From Pseudomonas asplenii (GTDB taxonomy: Bacteria; Pseudomonadota; Gammaproteobacteria; Pseudomonadales; Pseudomonadaceae): a stretch of 64,000 bases of DNA. Each line of letters opens with the position of its first letter. The stretch's first letter is position 1. The notes beneath the pieces are model-generated. The model was not told the origin of the DNA. It ran no database searches and saw nothing but the letters and a program-made list of their open reading frames with translations. This document shows, piece after piece, positions 37,329 through 47,482 of this stretch. The translations under genes and the position numbers were made by a program. The stretch is taken from contig NZ_JSYZ01000009.1 in the NCBI RefSeq assembly GCF_001293465.1, positions 410,968 to 474,967 of the forward strand, in the 5' to 3' direction.

Positions 37329-37984
37329 CGCCGCCAAAAGCGGCCGGGCAGCGGAACAACGGCAAACAGCCGACCCTGACCCACGCAATTCATCAGGACG
37401 CGAGGCCGTCCTACGGGGCTTTCGCTACATTTGGCAGGTTCGCGATTGTAACAAGCGCAGGTGACATGAGGCCTGAAGCGAGCCGGGAAACTGAGTAACC
37501 ACTCGTCTCCCGAGCCGATATTCACGGACAGTTCACAAAGTGCAGTCAGTCGCAGGACCCACCGACAGCGAAGGCGTCGGAAACAACGCCTAATTAGCCA
37601 TGATGCGTGAACTGCCCTTTCGGCGTTCACGGTAAATGCAACCCGCTGCGGATTCTGCGCGCGGCAGCACCCGAATTATCAGGGATACGTGTAGGGTGGA
37701 GATGCACAACCGTCGGACTGTGTAGCATTAGGCTTGTTCAAGACGCTTCATATCGTCCACACCCGCGGTTGATTCCTCCTCCTGACTCAGTTTTGCTTAA
37801 AGCGGGGCTTATGCCACCACAGCAAGCAGGAAGCGTCGGTCGCGACTTCGCCACTAGTACTAGTAGGCCGAAATCTCGCTAGACACTGGAATGGCCCGCC
37901 ACTCCATGACGCACCTGACACCGACCGTGAGAAGTCGTGTGTGCCGAACGCCGTTTCCGGCAGCCCGGAAACCGACGGTACTAC
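37329..37984 (+). promoter_or_regulatory. Long 5' leader of rne
   Basis: No gene is found in the roughly 650 bases before rne. The leader is GC-rich with several potential short stems and no strong ribosome site just before the ATG. In E. coli a long structured rne leader lets RNase E control its own message. A similar feedback is plausible here, but the sequence itself is not recognisably the enteric element. Confidence 0.55.
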
Positions 37985-40900
37985 ATGAAAAGAATGCTGA
38001 TTAACGCAACTCAACCCGAAGAGTTGCGTGTTGCGCTGGTAGACGGCCAACGCCTCTACGACCTGGATATCGAGTCCGGTGCGCGCGAACAGAAGAAGGC
38101 CAACATCTATAAAGGCCGGATCACCCGTATCGAGCCCAGCCTCGAGGCCGCTTTCGTCGACTTCGGCTCCGAGCGCCACGGCTTCCTGCCCCTCAAGGAA
38201 ATCTCCCGCGAGTACTTCAAGAAGGCACCCGAAGGCCGCGTCAACATCAAGGAAGTCCTGAGCGAAGGCCAGGAAGTCATCGTCCAGGTCGAGAAGGAAG
38301 AACGTGGCAACAAGGGCGCCGCCCTGACCACCTTCATCAGCCTCGCCGGTCGCTACCTGGTGCTGATGCCGAACAACCCGCGTGCCGGCGGCATCTCCCG
38401 CCGCATCGAAGGCGAAGAGCGCAACGAACTGCGCGAGGCGCTGAACGGCCTGGTCGCCCCGGCCGACATGGGCCTGATCGTCCGCACTGCCGGCCTGGGC
38501 CGCAGCAGCGAAGAAATGCAGTGGGACCTCGACTACCTGCTGCAACTGTGGACCGCGATCAAGGAAGCCTCCCAGGATCGTTCCGCACCTTTCCTGATCT
38601 ACCAGGAAAGCAACGTGATCATCCGCGCGATCCGCGACTACCTGCGCCAGGACATCGGCGAAGTGCTGATCGACAGCGTCGAAGCCCAGGACGAAGCCCT
38701 GACCTTCATCCGCCAGGTGATGCCGCAGTACGCCAGCAAGATCAAGCTGTACGAAGACAGCGTACCGCTGTTCAACCGCTTCCAGATCGAAAGCCAGATC
38801 GAGACCGCCTTCCAGCGCGTCGTCGAGCTGCCGTCCGGCGGTTCCATCGTGATCGACCCGACCGAGGCCCTGGTGTCCATCGACATCAACTCGGCGCGCG
38901 CCACCAAAGGCAGCGACATCGAAGAGACCGCGCTGCAGACCAACCTGGAAGCCGCTGAAGAAATCGCCCGCCAACTGCGTCTGCGCGACATCGGCGGCCT
39001 GATCGTGATCGACTTCATCGACATGACCCCGGCCAAGAACCAGCGCGCCGTGGAAGAAAAGGTCCGCGAATGCCTGGAAGCCGACCGTGCCCGCGTTCAG
39101 GTCGGCCGCATCTCGCGCTTCGGCCTGCTGGAAATGTCCCGTCAGCGTCTGCGCCCATCCCTGGGCGAGAGCAGCGGCATCGTCTGCCCACGCTGCAGCG
39201 GCACCGGCATCATCCGTGACGTCGAGTCGCTGTCCCTGGCAATCCTGCGCCTGATCGAGGAAGAGGCCCTGAAGGACCGCACCGCCGAAGTCCGCGCCCA
39301 GGTGCCGATCCCGGTTGCCGCATTCCTGCTCAACGAAAAACGCAACTCGATCACCAAGATCGAACTGCGCACCCGCGCCCGCATCGTGATCCTGCCGAAC
39401 GATCACCTGGAGACGCCGCACTTCGAAGTGCAACGTCTGCGTGACGACAACCCGGACGCCACCAACAACCAGTCCAGCTACGAGATCGCTGCCGCCGCCG
39501 CCGAAGCGGAAGAAGCCCAGCCGGCGGCCGCGACCCGCACCCTGGTTCGCCAGGAAGCTGCGGTCAAGACCGCCCCGGCCCGCGCCAATGCACCGGTGCC
39601 GACCGAAGTGGCCGCCCCGGTTGCCGCCGCTCCGGCTCCGGCTCCAGCCCCGGAACCAAGCCTGTTCAAGGGCCTGGTGAAGTCGCTGGTCAGCCTGTTC
39701 GCCGGCAAGGAAGAACCGGCCGCGCCGGTGGTGGTCGAGAAGCCTGTCGCCGAACGCCCGGCGCGCAACGAAGAGCGCCGCAACGGCCGTCAGCAGAGCC
39801 GCAACCGCAACGGCCGCCGCGACGAAGACCGCAAGCCGCGCGAAGAACGTGCACCTCGTGAAGAACGGGCACCACGCGAGCCGCGTGAAGAGCGCGCCCC
39901 ACGTGAGGAGCGTGCGCCACGCGAGGAGCGCGCCCCGCGCGAACTGCGTGAAACCCGTGACGACGTGCCAGCCGCCCGCGAAGAACGTGCACCGCGCCCA
40001 CCACGCGAGGAACGCGCGCCGCGTGCCCCACGTGAAGAGCGCAAGCCACGCGGCGAGCGCGAGGAACGTGTACGCGAACTGCGCGAGCCGCTGGATGCCA
40101 CCCCGGCCGTCGGTGCCGTAGCCGCTGCTGCCGCTGCCGCGGTAGTCGCCGAGGAACGTCCAGCCCGTGCGCCACGTGAGGAACGCCAGCCACGCCCACC
40201 GCGTGAAGAGCGTCAGCCACGCGCCGAACAGGCTGCCGCGGCCAGCGAGGAAGAAGCCCTGCAGGGCGAAGAGCAACTGGAAGATGGCCAGGACAACGCC
40301 GAAGGTGGCGAGCGTCCACGTCGTCGCTCCCGTGGCCAGCGTCGTCGCAGCAACCGTCGTGAACGTCAGCGCGATGCCAACGGCAACGTGATCGAAGGCT
40401 CGGATGAAGCCGGCGAAGGCCAGCAGGCCGAAGCCAGCGGCGCCGAACTGGCTGCCGGCCTGGCCGTGACCGCCGCCGTTGCCAGCAGCGCGATCAGCGC
40501 CAACGCCGAAGCCGAAGCGCATCAGCAGGCTGAACGTGCCACCGCCGCCACCCTGGAAACCCCGACCGCTGAAGCGCCTGCCGTTGAAGCGACCACCCCG
40601 GTTGAGGTGATCGCCGCACCGGAAGTGGAAGTCGCCGAGGTTCGCGAAGCTGCGCCGGTAGCTGAAGCACCGATCGAAACCGCTGCCGCCGAGCTGCCGG
40701 TGTTCGTCGCGCCTGAGCCGGCGGTCGAGGCTCCAGTCGTGCAAGCTCCAGCCGCCGAAGCCCCGACTGTCGAGGCTGCCCCGGCTGAAGCACCGGCAGT
40801 TGAAGCAGCGGTCGTCGAGAAGGCTGCCGAACCTGCTCAGGAAATCCAGGCCACCTTCCAGTGGGCTGCCGAACCTGCCGCCGTCGAAGCGCCGGTTGCC

Positions 40901-41326
40901 GAGCCCGTGGTTGCCGAGCCTGCTGCCGTGGAACCTGCGGTCGTCGCTCAGCCTGAGCCCGCTCCGGTTGTCGAAGCCACACCAGTGGTCGCTGAAGAAG
41001 CGGCTCCGGTTGCGGTGGAAGCCCCAGCGGTGGTCCTGACCAGCAATGGCCGCGCACCGAACGACCCACGTGAAGTACGCCGTCGCAAGCGCGAGGAAGA
41101 AGCACGCAAGGCTGCCGAACTGGCTGCCGCCGCTGCTGCTCCTGCCGAGGAAGCTGCCGTTGCTGCCGAACCGGCGCCGGTGGTTGTCGAGGCGGAACAG
41201 GCCCCTGCGGCCCCTGTCGTTCACAACGAAGCGGCTACCGAGGAAAACTCGCAGCCTGCCGAAGAAGTGATCGAGCACGCGCCAAAAGCCCTGGAAACAG
41301 TCGAAGAGCACAAGCCTCACGCCTGA
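37985..41326 (+). CDS. rne: Ribonuclease E, degradosome scaffold
   Basis: A 1113-residue endoribonuclease. The start [15 protein letters not shown] is the conserved one. The N-terminal half holds the S1 domain (residues about 35-120), the catalytic aspartates in [15 protein letters not shown] and [10 protein letters not shown], and the zinc link CPRCSGTG (C401, C404). From about residue 500 the tail is low complexity: many [11 protein letters not shown] repeats (about 615-760) that are highly basic and acidic, then an Ala/Glu/Pro/Val-rich stretch of over 300 residues. A conserved NDPR motif is at 1026-1029, followed by a basic stretch. The tail organises RNA and partner binding. Confidence 0.97.
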   Translation: MKRMLINATQPEELRVALVDGQRLYDLDIESGAREQKKANIYKGRITRIEPSLEAAFVDFGSERHGFLPLKEISREYFKKAPEGRVNIKEVLSEGQEVIVQVEKEERGNKGAALTTFISLAGRYLVLMPNNPRAGGISRRIEGEERNELREALNGLVAPADMGLIVRTAGLGRSSEEMQWDLDYLLQLWTAIKEASQDRSAPFLIYQESNVIIRAIRDYLRQDIGEVLIDSVEAQDEALTFIRQVMPQYASKIKLYEDSVPLFNRFQIESQIETAFQRVVELPSGGSIVIDPTEALVSIDINSARATKGSDIEETALQTNLEAAEEIARQLRLRDIGGLIVIDFIDMTPAKNQRAVEEKVRECLEADRARVQVGRISRFGLLEMSRQRLRPSLGESSGIVCPRCSGTGIIRDVESLSLAILRLIEEEALKDRTAEVRAQVPIPVAAFLLNEKRNSITKIELRTRARIVILPNDHLETPHFEVQRLRDDNPDATNNQSSYEIAAAAAEAEEAQPAAATRTLVRQEAAVKTAPARANAPVPTEVAAPVAAAPAPAPAPEPSLFKGLVKSLVSLFAGKEEPAAPVVVEKPVAERPARNEERRNGRQQSRNRNGRRDEDRKPREERAPREERAPREPREERAPREERAPREERAPRELRETRDDVPAAREERAPRPPREERAPRAPREERKPRGEREERVRELREPLDATPAVGAVAAAAAAAVVAEERPARAPREERQPRPPREERQPRAEQAAAASEEEALQGEEQLEDGQDNAEGGERPRRRSRGQRRRSNRRERQRDANGNVIEGSDEAGEGQQAEASGAELAAGLAVTAAVASSAISANAEAEAHQQAERATAATLETPTAEAPAVEATTPVEVIAAPEVEVAEVREAAPVAEAPIETAAAELPVFVAPEPAVEAPVVQAPAAEAPTVEAAPAEAPAVEAAVVEKAAEPAQEIQATFQWAAEPAAVEAPVAEPVVAEPAAVEPAVVAQPEPAPVVEATPVVAEEAAPVAVEAPAVVLTSNGRAPNDPREVRRRKREEEARKAAELAAAAAAPAEEAAVAAEPAPVVVEAEQAPAAPVVHNEAATEENSQPAEEVIEHAPKALETVEEHKPHA

Positions 41327-41340
41327 TTCGATGGCCAATG

Positions 41341-41377
41341 AAAAGCCCCGCCTGCAGTGATGCAGGCGGGGCTTTTT
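41341..41377 (+). terminator. Strong terminator after rne
   Basis: A perfect 16-bp stem, AAAAGCCCCGCCTGCA with TGCAGGCGGGGCTTTT, around the tetraloop GTGA. It ends in Ts on both strands, so it also serves the convergent molybdenum operon. Confidence 0.95.
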
Positions 41378-41383
41378 CATGGG

Positions 41384-41986
41384 TCATGGGTGGTGCGCTT
41401 CGAAAACCAGAGCTGCAGGCACATCGACATCCCAGACGATCCCGCGGTCCTCCACCGGCACCGGCTCGACCCGCCCCGTGGCAAACAGCGCCTTCGCTCC
41501 ACGATCACCGGACAACGCCCGTAACGCCTCCCCGAAATCGCGGCCGAACCCCACGGGATGCCCATACCCGCCAGCCAGCGTCGGTACGCAGATCCGCTCC
41601 CTTGCCATCCTCGCCAGCACCCGTTCAAAGGTCTCCGGCAGGATAAATGGCATATCCCCCAGCACCATCAGCCAGCCGTCGGCCTCGGCACTGGCGGCGA
41701 CCCCGGTGGCAATGCTGTCACCCATGCCCGTGGACCCGGGCAACAGCACCCGGCAGCCGTGGGCCTGGCCCAGGCGAATCACTTCAGGCCGATCCGCCGT
41801 GGTCACCAGCACCCGCGCGCCCAGGCTGTCAGGCAGGCTGCGCAGCACCTGTTCCAGTACCGGACGCACCACCCCGTCACGCCCCTCGCAAGCGGCCAGC
41901 AACTTGTCCTGATCGGCCCCGGCCACCTGCCGGAACCGACTGCCCTGCCCCGCCGCCAGGATGATCGCGGCAATCGACTCATTCAC
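41384..41986 (-). CDS. MobA-like molybdenum cofactor nucleotidyltransferase
   Basis: A 200-residue nucleotidyltransferase. I start at the GTG at 41986 (reads NESIAAIILAAGQGSRF), which overlaps the XdhC stop by 8 bases with GGAG 10 bases upstream; no in-frame ATG fits. The nucleotide-binding motif is LAAGQGSRF, with LGDMPFI in the middle. Family members (MocA, PucB type) add CMP or GMP to molybdopterin for xanthine-dehydrogenase-like enzymes. It is the last gene of the molybdenum hydroxylase operon. Confidence 0.85.
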   Translation of the reverse strand: MNESIAAIILAAGQGSRFRQVAGADQDKLLAACEGRDGVVRPVLEQVLRSLPDSLGARVLVTTADRPEVIRLGQAHGCRVLLPGSTGMGDSIATGVAASAEADGWLMVLGDMPFILPETFERVLARMARERICVPTLAGGYGHPVGFGRDFGEALRALSGDRGAKALFATGRVEPVPVEDRGIVWDVDVPAALVFEAHHP

Positions 41987-42965
41987 CCGGTGCCAGCTCC
42001 GCTTTCTTCTGCCGTGACTCCACGCCGTTCTTGATCGCGACGATCTCGGCCAACAGCGACAAGGCGATCTCCGCCGGCGTGTGACTGCCGATAGGCAAGC
42101 CGATCGGCCCATGCAACCGTGCGATCGCCTCGCTGCCCAGCCCCAGCAGCGCCAGATTGTCCCGCCGCTTGCGGTTGTTGACCCGCGAGCCCAGCGCACC
42201 GACGTAGAAGGCCCTGGAATTGAGCGCCGTCAGCAAGGCCATGTCGTCCAGCCGCGGGTCATGGGTCAGCGCGACGATCGCCGTGCGCTCGTCGGCCTGG
42301 ATATTCAGCACCGCCTCATCGGGCATGCCCGGTACGAAACGGCCGTGCGGTTCCTCCCAGCCGTGAATGAACTCCTCGCGCGGATCGCAGACCAGTACCT
42401 CGAAATCCAGCATCCGCGCCATCTGCGCCACATAGCGCGACAACTGCCCGGCGCCGATCAGCAGCAGGCGCCAGCGCGGCCCGTAGATGGCCCGCAGCGT
42501 GCGCTCATCGAAGCTCAGCAGATCCTGCCGGCCGGCCTCATGCAGAGTCACCGTTCCGCTGAGCAGATCCAGTTCACGCGCGACGATCTCGTGAGCCTCG
42601 CAACGCCGCAGCAGTTGCTCGACCCAGGCGACATCGCCGACCCGTTCCTCGGTCAGACGCAGGGTGCCACCACACGGCAGGCCGAAGCGCGCCGCCTCCT
42701 CGCGACTGACACCATAGGTCACCAGTTGCACCGGGGGCCCGTCTGCGGGCAGGCGCCCATCGTGCAGGCGGGCGATCAGGTCATCCTCGATGCAACCACC
42801 CGACACCGAGCCGATCACCATGCCATCCCCACGCAAGGCCAGCATCGCCCCGGGCTGGCGCGGCGCGCTGCCCCAGGTCCGGACCACGCTGTACAGCATT
42901 ACCCGGTGCCCGGCGCGGCGCCACTGCAGGACGCTGCGCAGGACATTCAGATCGACGCTGTCCAT
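41979..42965 (-). CDS. XdhC/CoxI-family maturation factor
   Basis: A 328-residue protein. The ATG at 42965 overlaps the stop of the large subunit (TGATG). The N-terminal XdhC domain has GSAPRQPGAMLAL and SVSGGCIEDDL. The C-terminal Rossmann domain has LLLIGAGQLSRYVAQ and ends with GSHTPAEIALSLLAEIVA. XdhC proteins bind molybdenum cofactor and help its sulfuration and insertion into xanthine-dehydrogenase-family enzymes. Here the partner is the oxidoreductase encoded just upstream. Confidence 0.9.
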   Translation of the reverse strand: MDSVDLNVLRSVLQWRRAGHRVMLYSVVRTWGSAPRQPGAMLALRGDGMVIGSVSGGCIEDDLIARLHDGRLPADGPPVQLVTYGVSREEAARFGLPCGGTLRLTEERVGDVAWVEQLLRRCEAHEIVARELDLLSGTVTLHEAGRQDLLSFDERTLRAIYGPRWRLLLIGAGQLSRYVAQMARMLDFEVLVCDPREEFIHGWEEPHGRFVPGMPDEAVLNIQADERTAIVALTHDPRLDDMALLTALNSRAFYVGALGSRVNNRKRRDNLALLGLGSEAIARLHGPIGLPIGSHTPAEIALSLLAEIVAIKNGVESRQKKAELAPGE

Positions 42966-45283
42966 CAGGCCTGCGCCTTGTTCCAGCCTTGCAGTTGATA
43001 ACGCACCGGCAGGTTGCGGATACGCTGACCGGTGGCAGCGAAGATCGCATTGCACAGCGCCGGCGCGATCGGCGGCACCCCAGGTTCACCGACACCACCC
43101 AGTGGCACCTGGCCCGGCGGCGTGACCAGGTGCACCGCCACTTCCCGGGGGGCCAGGGACATGCGCGCCACTTCGTACATATGGAAGTTGTCCTGCTGGA
43201 CCTGGCCCTCCTTGAAGCTGATCTCGCCCAGCACCGCGTTGCCCAGGCCCATCACGCAAGCGCCCTCGAACTGCGAGCGGATCCGTTCCGGGTTGATCTG
43301 CGGTCCGCAGTCCACGGCGATATCGGCCTTGTGCACGATCAGCGTGCCATCGTCCTTGACCTCGACCTCGATCACCGCCGCCACATAGGTGACGAAGCTG
43401 TAGTGCACCGCCAGGCCCAGGCCACGTCCCTTGGGCAGCTTGCGCCCCCAACCGGCCGCCTTGGCCGCGGTTTCCAGCACGGTGCGCAGGCGTCCGGTAT
43501 CGATCGGGTAACGCTCCGGCGACTCACCGTAGTTCCACTGTTCGCTCAGGCTGCGCGGATCGATCTGCCGGTCGGGTCCCAGCAGCTTGAGCTGATAGGC
43601 CAGCGGATCCTGGCCGGCCTTGTGCGCCAGTTCGTCGACGAAGCTCTGGATGGCGAAACCATGGGGAATGTTCGACACCGAGCGGTACCAGCCGACCCGG
43701 GTGTGGACTTTCGCCTCGGGGTTCTCCAGGCGCACGTTGGGAATGTCATAGGCCATGTTGGTGAAACCCATGCCCAGTTCGAACGCCGCCTCGTTGTTCA
43801 TGTTCGGCGCGAACAGCGCGGTGATGCTCGGGGCCACGGTGCGGTGCAGCCAGCCGGATGGCGTACCGTCCTGGTTCAGGCTGGCCTGCAGGTATTCCGC
43901 CGACACGGTGTGGAAATAGGAGTGGTGGATGTCGTCCTCGCGGGTCCATTGCACCCGCACCGCCGTACCCGGCATCGCCTTGGCCAGGATCGCCGCCTCG
44001 ATGACGTAGTCCGGCTTGGACTTGCGCCCGAAGCCACCACCGAGCAGGCTGACATGGACGGTGACCTGGTCGAAACCGATGCCCAGCCGCTCGGCAATCC
44101 GCTCGCGGGTGACCTGGGGGGCCTGGGTCGGCGCCCAGGCCTCGCATTGCCCGTCGTTGAAACGGGCGATGGCGACCATCGGCTCCATCGGCGCCTGCGC
44201 CAGGTGCGGCAGGTAGTAGCCGGCCTCGAAGTGGCTCGCGGCCCCCTTGAGCGCCTCATCGACATTGCCGGTATTGCGCACCACCTTGCCCGGCTGGCGC
44301 GACGCGGCTTCCAGTTCCTGGCGATAGGCAACCGAGTCGTAGCGAGCATTGTCGCCATCGTCCCAGACAATGTTCAGCGCCTCGCGCCCCTTGATCGCGG
44401 CCCAGGTGTTGCTGGCGATCACCGCCACGCCACCCAGCGGCTGGAATTCGGACGGCAACGGGCGAGGTTCGATCTCCAGCACCTTGAGCACCCCCGGCAC
44501 CTTCAGCGCCGCCGCCGCATCGAACGACTTGAGCTTGCCGCCATACACCCGCGGACGCGCCACGGTGGCATAGACCATCTTCTCGAAATGGATATCGGCC
44601 CCGTAAAGGGCACGGCCGTTGACGATATCCGCACCGTCGATGGCCCGCGTCGATTCCTTGCCGATATAGCGGAACTCCGCGGGCTGCTTGAGCCGCAGAC
44701 TGTCCCGCGGCGGCACCGCCAGGGCGCCGGCAGCGGCGGCCAGGGCTCCATAGCCCAGCTCGCGCCCGCTCGGGCTGTGGATAACCTTGTGCAACTGCGC
44801 CCGGCACTCGCCGACCGGCACGTTCCATTGCTGCGCGGCAGCCTGTTCCAGCATGGTCCGTGCGGCAGCACCACAGCGGCGCATGGGTTCGTACCAGTGA
44901 CGCATGCTGCGCGAGCCATCGGTGTCCTGGTTGCCGAAACGCACTTCGTCTCCCGGCGCCTGGCGGACCTTGACCTGCGCCCAGTCGGCCTCCAGTTCGT
45001 CAGCCACCACCATGCTCAGGCTGGTACGCACGCCCTGGCCCATCTCCGAACGGTTGCAGACCACCGTCACACTGCCGTCGGCGTCGATGCTGACATAAAC
45101 CTTGGGATCGTCGACCCAGCCATTGGGCATGCCGTCGGCGCCGTACTTCTTCTCGCCTTCGGCAAAGGCATCGGGCAGGCCCCAGGTGGCCGCCAGCACC
45201 AGCGCGCCAGTGGCGCCGACCCCCTTGAGAAAGCCGCGCCGGCTGAGGTTGCTCAGGGCGAAATCGTTCAGGGAGCGGCTCAT
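42965..45283 (-). CDS. Molybdopterin-binding large subunit, IorB-like
   Basis: A 772-residue molybdenum hydroxylase subunit. The ATG at 45283 overlaps the small-subunit stop as ATGA. A Tat signal is present (LSRRGFLKGVGATGALVLAA), so the folded enzyme is exported with its small subunit. Molybdenum-site motifs include NRSEMGQGVRTSL, LLGGGFGRKSKPDY and VGEPGVPPIAPA, with the terminal catalytic Glu in that last motif. The single-chain two-domain layout is that of isoquinoline 1-oxidoreductase and periplasmic aldehyde dehydrogenases. The substrate cannot be fixed from sequence. Confidence 0.9.
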   Translation of the reverse strand: MSRSLNDFALSNLSRRGFLKGVGATGALVLAATWGLPDAFAEGEKKYGADGMPNGWVDDPKVYVSIDADGSVTVVCNRSEMGQGVRTSLSMVVADELEADWAQVKVRQAPGDEVRFGNQDTDGSRSMRHWYEPMRRCGAAARTMLEQAAAQQWNVPVGECRAQLHKVIHSPSGRELGYGALAAAAGALAVPPRDSLRLKQPAEFRYIGKESTRAIDGADIVNGRALYGADIHFEKMVYATVARPRVYGGKLKSFDAAAALKVPGVLKVLEIEPRPLPSEFQPLGGVAVIASNTWAAIKGREALNIVWDDGDNARYDSVAYRQELEAASRQPGKVVRNTGNVDEALKGAASHFEAGYYLPHLAQAPMEPMVAIARFNDGQCEAWAPTQAPQVTRERIAERLGIGFDQVTVHVSLLGGGFGRKSKPDYVIEAAILAKAMPGTAVRVQWTREDDIHHSYFHTVSAEYLQASLNQDGTPSGWLHRTVAPSITALFAPNMNNEAAFELGMGFTNMAYDIPNVRLENPEAKVHTRVGWYRSVSNIPHGFAIQSFVDELAHKAGQDPLAYQLKLLGPDRQIDPRSLSEQWNYGESPERYPIDTGRLRTVLETAAKAAGWGRKLPKGRGLGLAVHYSFVTYVAAVIEVEVKDDGTLIVHKADIAVDCGPQINPERIRSQFEGACVMGLGNAVLGEISFKEGQVQQDNFHMYEVARMSLAPREVAVHLVTPPGQVPLGGVGEPGVPPIAPALCNAIFAATGQRIRNLPVRYQLQGWNKAQA

Positions 45284-45750
45284 GCCTTGGCCTCCTGCAA
45301 ATGGGCGGACGCGGCCTGGATGGCCGTCTTGATGCGGTTGTAGGTGCCACAGCGGCAGATATTGCCAAGCATGGCTTCCTCGATCTGCTCGTCGCTGGGC
45401 TTGGGGTTCACCTTGAGCAGGGCAGTGGCCGACATGATCTGTCCGCCCTGGCAGAACCCGCACTGCGCCACGCCACCGTCGAGCCAGGCCTGTTGTACCG
45501 CCTGGCCGACCGGATCGCTGTGCAGGTTGTCGATGGTGCGCACGTCGCGGCCCACCACCGAGCCGATCGGCGTGACGCAGGAACGGGCCGCCAGGCCGTC
45601 GATATGCACGGTACAGGCACCACACAGGCCCATGCCGCAGCCGAATTTGGTCCCGGTATAACCCGCCACGTCGCGAATAGCCCAGAGCAGCGGCATATCC
45701 TCGGTGACGTCCAGGGGATGGTCTTGACCATTGAGTTTCAGGGTAATCAT
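45280..45750 (-). CDS. 2Fe-2S small subunit of the molybdenum hydroxylase
   Basis: A 156-residue protein with two iron-sulfur sites: plant-type CGMGLCGAC (with a further C in RSCVTPIG) and CGFCQGGQIM with NICRCGTYNRI. I start at the ATG at 45750 (MITLKLNGQDHPLDV); an ATG at 45777 is possible and neither has a strong ribosome site. It carries electrons from the molybdenum centre to an outside acceptor. It is the first gene of the four-gene operon and has no signal of its own, so it would be exported with the large subunit. Confidence 0.92.
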   Translation of the reverse strand: MITLKLNGQDHPLDVTEDMPLLWAIRDVAGYTGTKFGCGMGLCGACTVHIDGLAARSCVTPIGSVVGRDVRTIDNLHSDPVGQAVQQAWLDGGVAQCGFCQGGQIMSATALLKVNPKPSDEQIEEAMLGNICRCGTYNRIKTAIQAASAHLQEAKA

Positions 45751-45921
45751 GGGCACGCCCGCATCGTTGAAGGTCATGGGGTCGAGCCATCTGCAAGGGG
45801 CCGCACGGACGGCAGCAGATCGACTCAGGCTAATCGGCTCTCTTGTGAAGCGGATGCTTCACCGGGCCGTTCGTTGAGGCTTTTTTACCGTTTTGACCAG
45901 CCCGGGGAAAGCCATTCCATG

Positions 45922-45958
45922 CAAAAAAGCCCCATGCAGTCCGACTGCACAGGGCTTT
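45922..45958 (-). terminator. Terminator after murB
   Basis: On the minus strand AAAGCCC pairs with GGGCTTT around a second stem TGCAGT/ACTGCA, and six Ts follow. It closes the exbB-to-murB operon. Confidence 0.8.
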
Positions 45959-46001
45959 GAGAGAAAGCGCTCCGGCTGACCAACGATCAGCATAGCCTCA
46001 T

Positions 46002-47021
46002 TCAGTAGAGGTTCGGTTCCATTTCCAGCTGAACCGCAAAACGCTCGGCGATATCGGCCTGGATCCGCCGGGCCAGGGCCAGCAGTTGCTCCCCCGTCGC
46101 CGCGCCGTGGTTGACCAGCACCAGCGACTGCAGGCGATGCACACCGGCGTCGCCATCGCGGAAGCCCTTCCAGCCGGCCGCCTCGATCAACCAGCCGGCC
46201 GCCAGTTTCACCTGCCCGTCGGCCTGTGGATAACCAACCAGCGCGGGGTGAGCCTGCTTCAGCTCGGCGGCGTGAGCGGCCGAGACCAGCGGGTTCTTGA
46301 AGAAGCTCCCGGCATTGCCGAGTACCGCCGGGTCCGGCAGTTTCTCGCTGCGAATGCTGCAGATCGCCCGACTGACATCAAGCGCCCCCGGCTGACTGAC
46401 ACCCTGCTCTTTCAGGCGCTCGGCCACCGGACCGTAGCCCAGGTGCAACTGCTCGACCCGGCTCAGGGCAAAGCGCACCCGCAGGATCAGCCAGCGCCCC
46501 TGGGCGTGCTTGAACAGACTGTCGCGGTAGCCGAACTGGCACTCTTGCAGGGAAAACTCGCGCAATTCGCCGGTCTGCCGGTCGAGGGCGGTGAGGCCAG
46601 CGAACACATCCTTGATCTCGACGCCATAGGCACCGATGTTCTGCATCGGCGCGGCGCCGACGGTGCCGGGGATCAGGCTGAGGTTCTCCAGGCCATACCA
46701 GCCTTGGGCCAGGGTAGCCAGCACGAACGGATGCCAGGGTTCGCCGGCCTCGGCCTCGACGATCACACGCTGGCCGTCATCGCTGAGCAGGCGAATGCCG
46801 CGACTGCCCATGCGCAACACCAGCGCCTGGATATCGCCGGTCAGCAGCAGGTTGCTGCCACCGCCGATCACCAGCAGGGGCAATTGCCGCTGCGCCGCGA
46901 AAGCCAGGGCCTCGCGCACGTCGTCATCACCGTGGGCCTCGGCGAACCACTGGGCACGGACATCGACGCCAAAGCTGTTGTAGGGCTTGAGGGAAACACC
47001 GGCTTGCGGTTGCAGGCTCAT
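46002..47021 (-). CDS. murB: UDP-N-acetylenolpyruvoylglucosamine reductase
   Basis: A 339-residue FAD enzyme of peptidoglycan precursor synthesis, long (type I) form as in E. coli. FAD-binding GGGSNLLLTGD, IPGTVGAAPMQNIGAYG, the active Ser in NAGSFFKNP, and the C-terminal Glu in QLEMEPNLY are present. It overlaps the ptpA stop by ATGA and ends the operon. Confidence 0.95.
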   Translation of the reverse strand: MSLQPQAGVSLKPYNSFGVDVRAQWFAEAHGDDDVREALAFAAQRQLPLLVIGGGSNLLLTGDIQALVLRMGSRGIRLLSDDGQRVIVEAEAGEPWHPFVLATLAQGWYGLENLSLIPGTVGAAPMQNIGAYGVEIKDVFAGLTALDRQTGELREFSLQECQFGYRDSLFKHAQGRWLILRVRFALSRVEQLHLGYGPVAERLKEQGVSQPGALDVSRAICSIRSEKLPDPAVLGNAGSFFKNPLVSAAHAAELKQAHPALVGYPQADGQVKLAAGWLIEAAGWKGFRDGDAGVHRLQSLVLVNHGAATGEQLLALARRIQADIAERFAVQLEMEPNLY

Positions 47022-47482
47022 AGACGCCCCCGGAGTTCGTCGACCAGACGATCGCTGGCCTGCTCGATCAGGTCCAGTACCTGTTCGAAGCCGTGTTCCT
47101 CGTCGTAGTACGGATCCGGGACCTCGTCCAACGCACCGTCGTAACGACGCAGGAACAGGTCCAGCTCGGCCTTGCCCTGGGCCGGCTGCAGCTGCTTGAG
47201 GTGGCGCAGGTTGCTCTGGTCCATGGCGAGGATCAGGTCGAAGCGGTTGAAATCCGCGCTGCTCACCTGGCGGGCGCGCTGCGCCGACAGGTCGTAGCCG
47301 CGCAGCCGCGCAGCCCGCTGGCTGCGGCTGTCCGGCGCCTTGCCGACATGCCAGTGGCCGGTACCGGCGGAATCGACCTCGATCAGTTCGGCGAGACCGG
47401 CCGCGCGCAACTTGTGGCGCAAGACGCCTTCAGCCGTGGGCGAACGACAGATGTTGCCCAGGCAGACAAACAGGACCCGCAT
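47018..47482 (-). CDS. ptpA: Low-molecular-weight protein tyrosine phosphatase
   Basis: A 154-residue phosphatase. The ATG at 47482 overlaps the kdsB stop (TGATG). The P-loop is VCLGNICRSPTAEG (C-x5-R) and the general acid is in VPDPYYDEE. Bacterial members dephosphorylate tyrosine kinases or, in some species, act in polysaccharide control; the target here is unknown. It sits between kdsB and murB as in P. aeruginosa. Confidence 0.92.
   Translation of the reverse strand: MRVLFVCLGNICRSPTAEGVLRHKLRAAGLAELIEVDSAGTGHWHVGKAPDSRSQRAARLRGYDLSAQRARQVSSADFNRFDLILAMDQSNLRHLKQLQPAQGKAELDLFLRRYDGALDEVPDPYYDEEHGFEQVLDLIEQASDRLVDELRGRL

Noticed and set aside
39838..40240. Regularly repeated DNA, possible CRISPR or satellite
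   Set aside because: The repeats are in-frame codons for PREERAP units of RNase E with synonymous drift and no spacers.
37787..41380. 1197-codon open frame on the minus strand across the whole rne gene
   Set aside because: It is the antisense of a GC-rich, repeat-rich gene. Its composition (runs of Phe, Gly, Arg, His) follows from the complement of the RNase E codons, and it has no recognisable domain.
42989..45343. 784-codon frame on the plus strand opposite the molybdenum subunit
   Set aside because: The minus-strand gene has clear motifs, a Tat signal and coupled neighbours; the plus-strand frame is His/Arg/Gln-rich shadow sequence.
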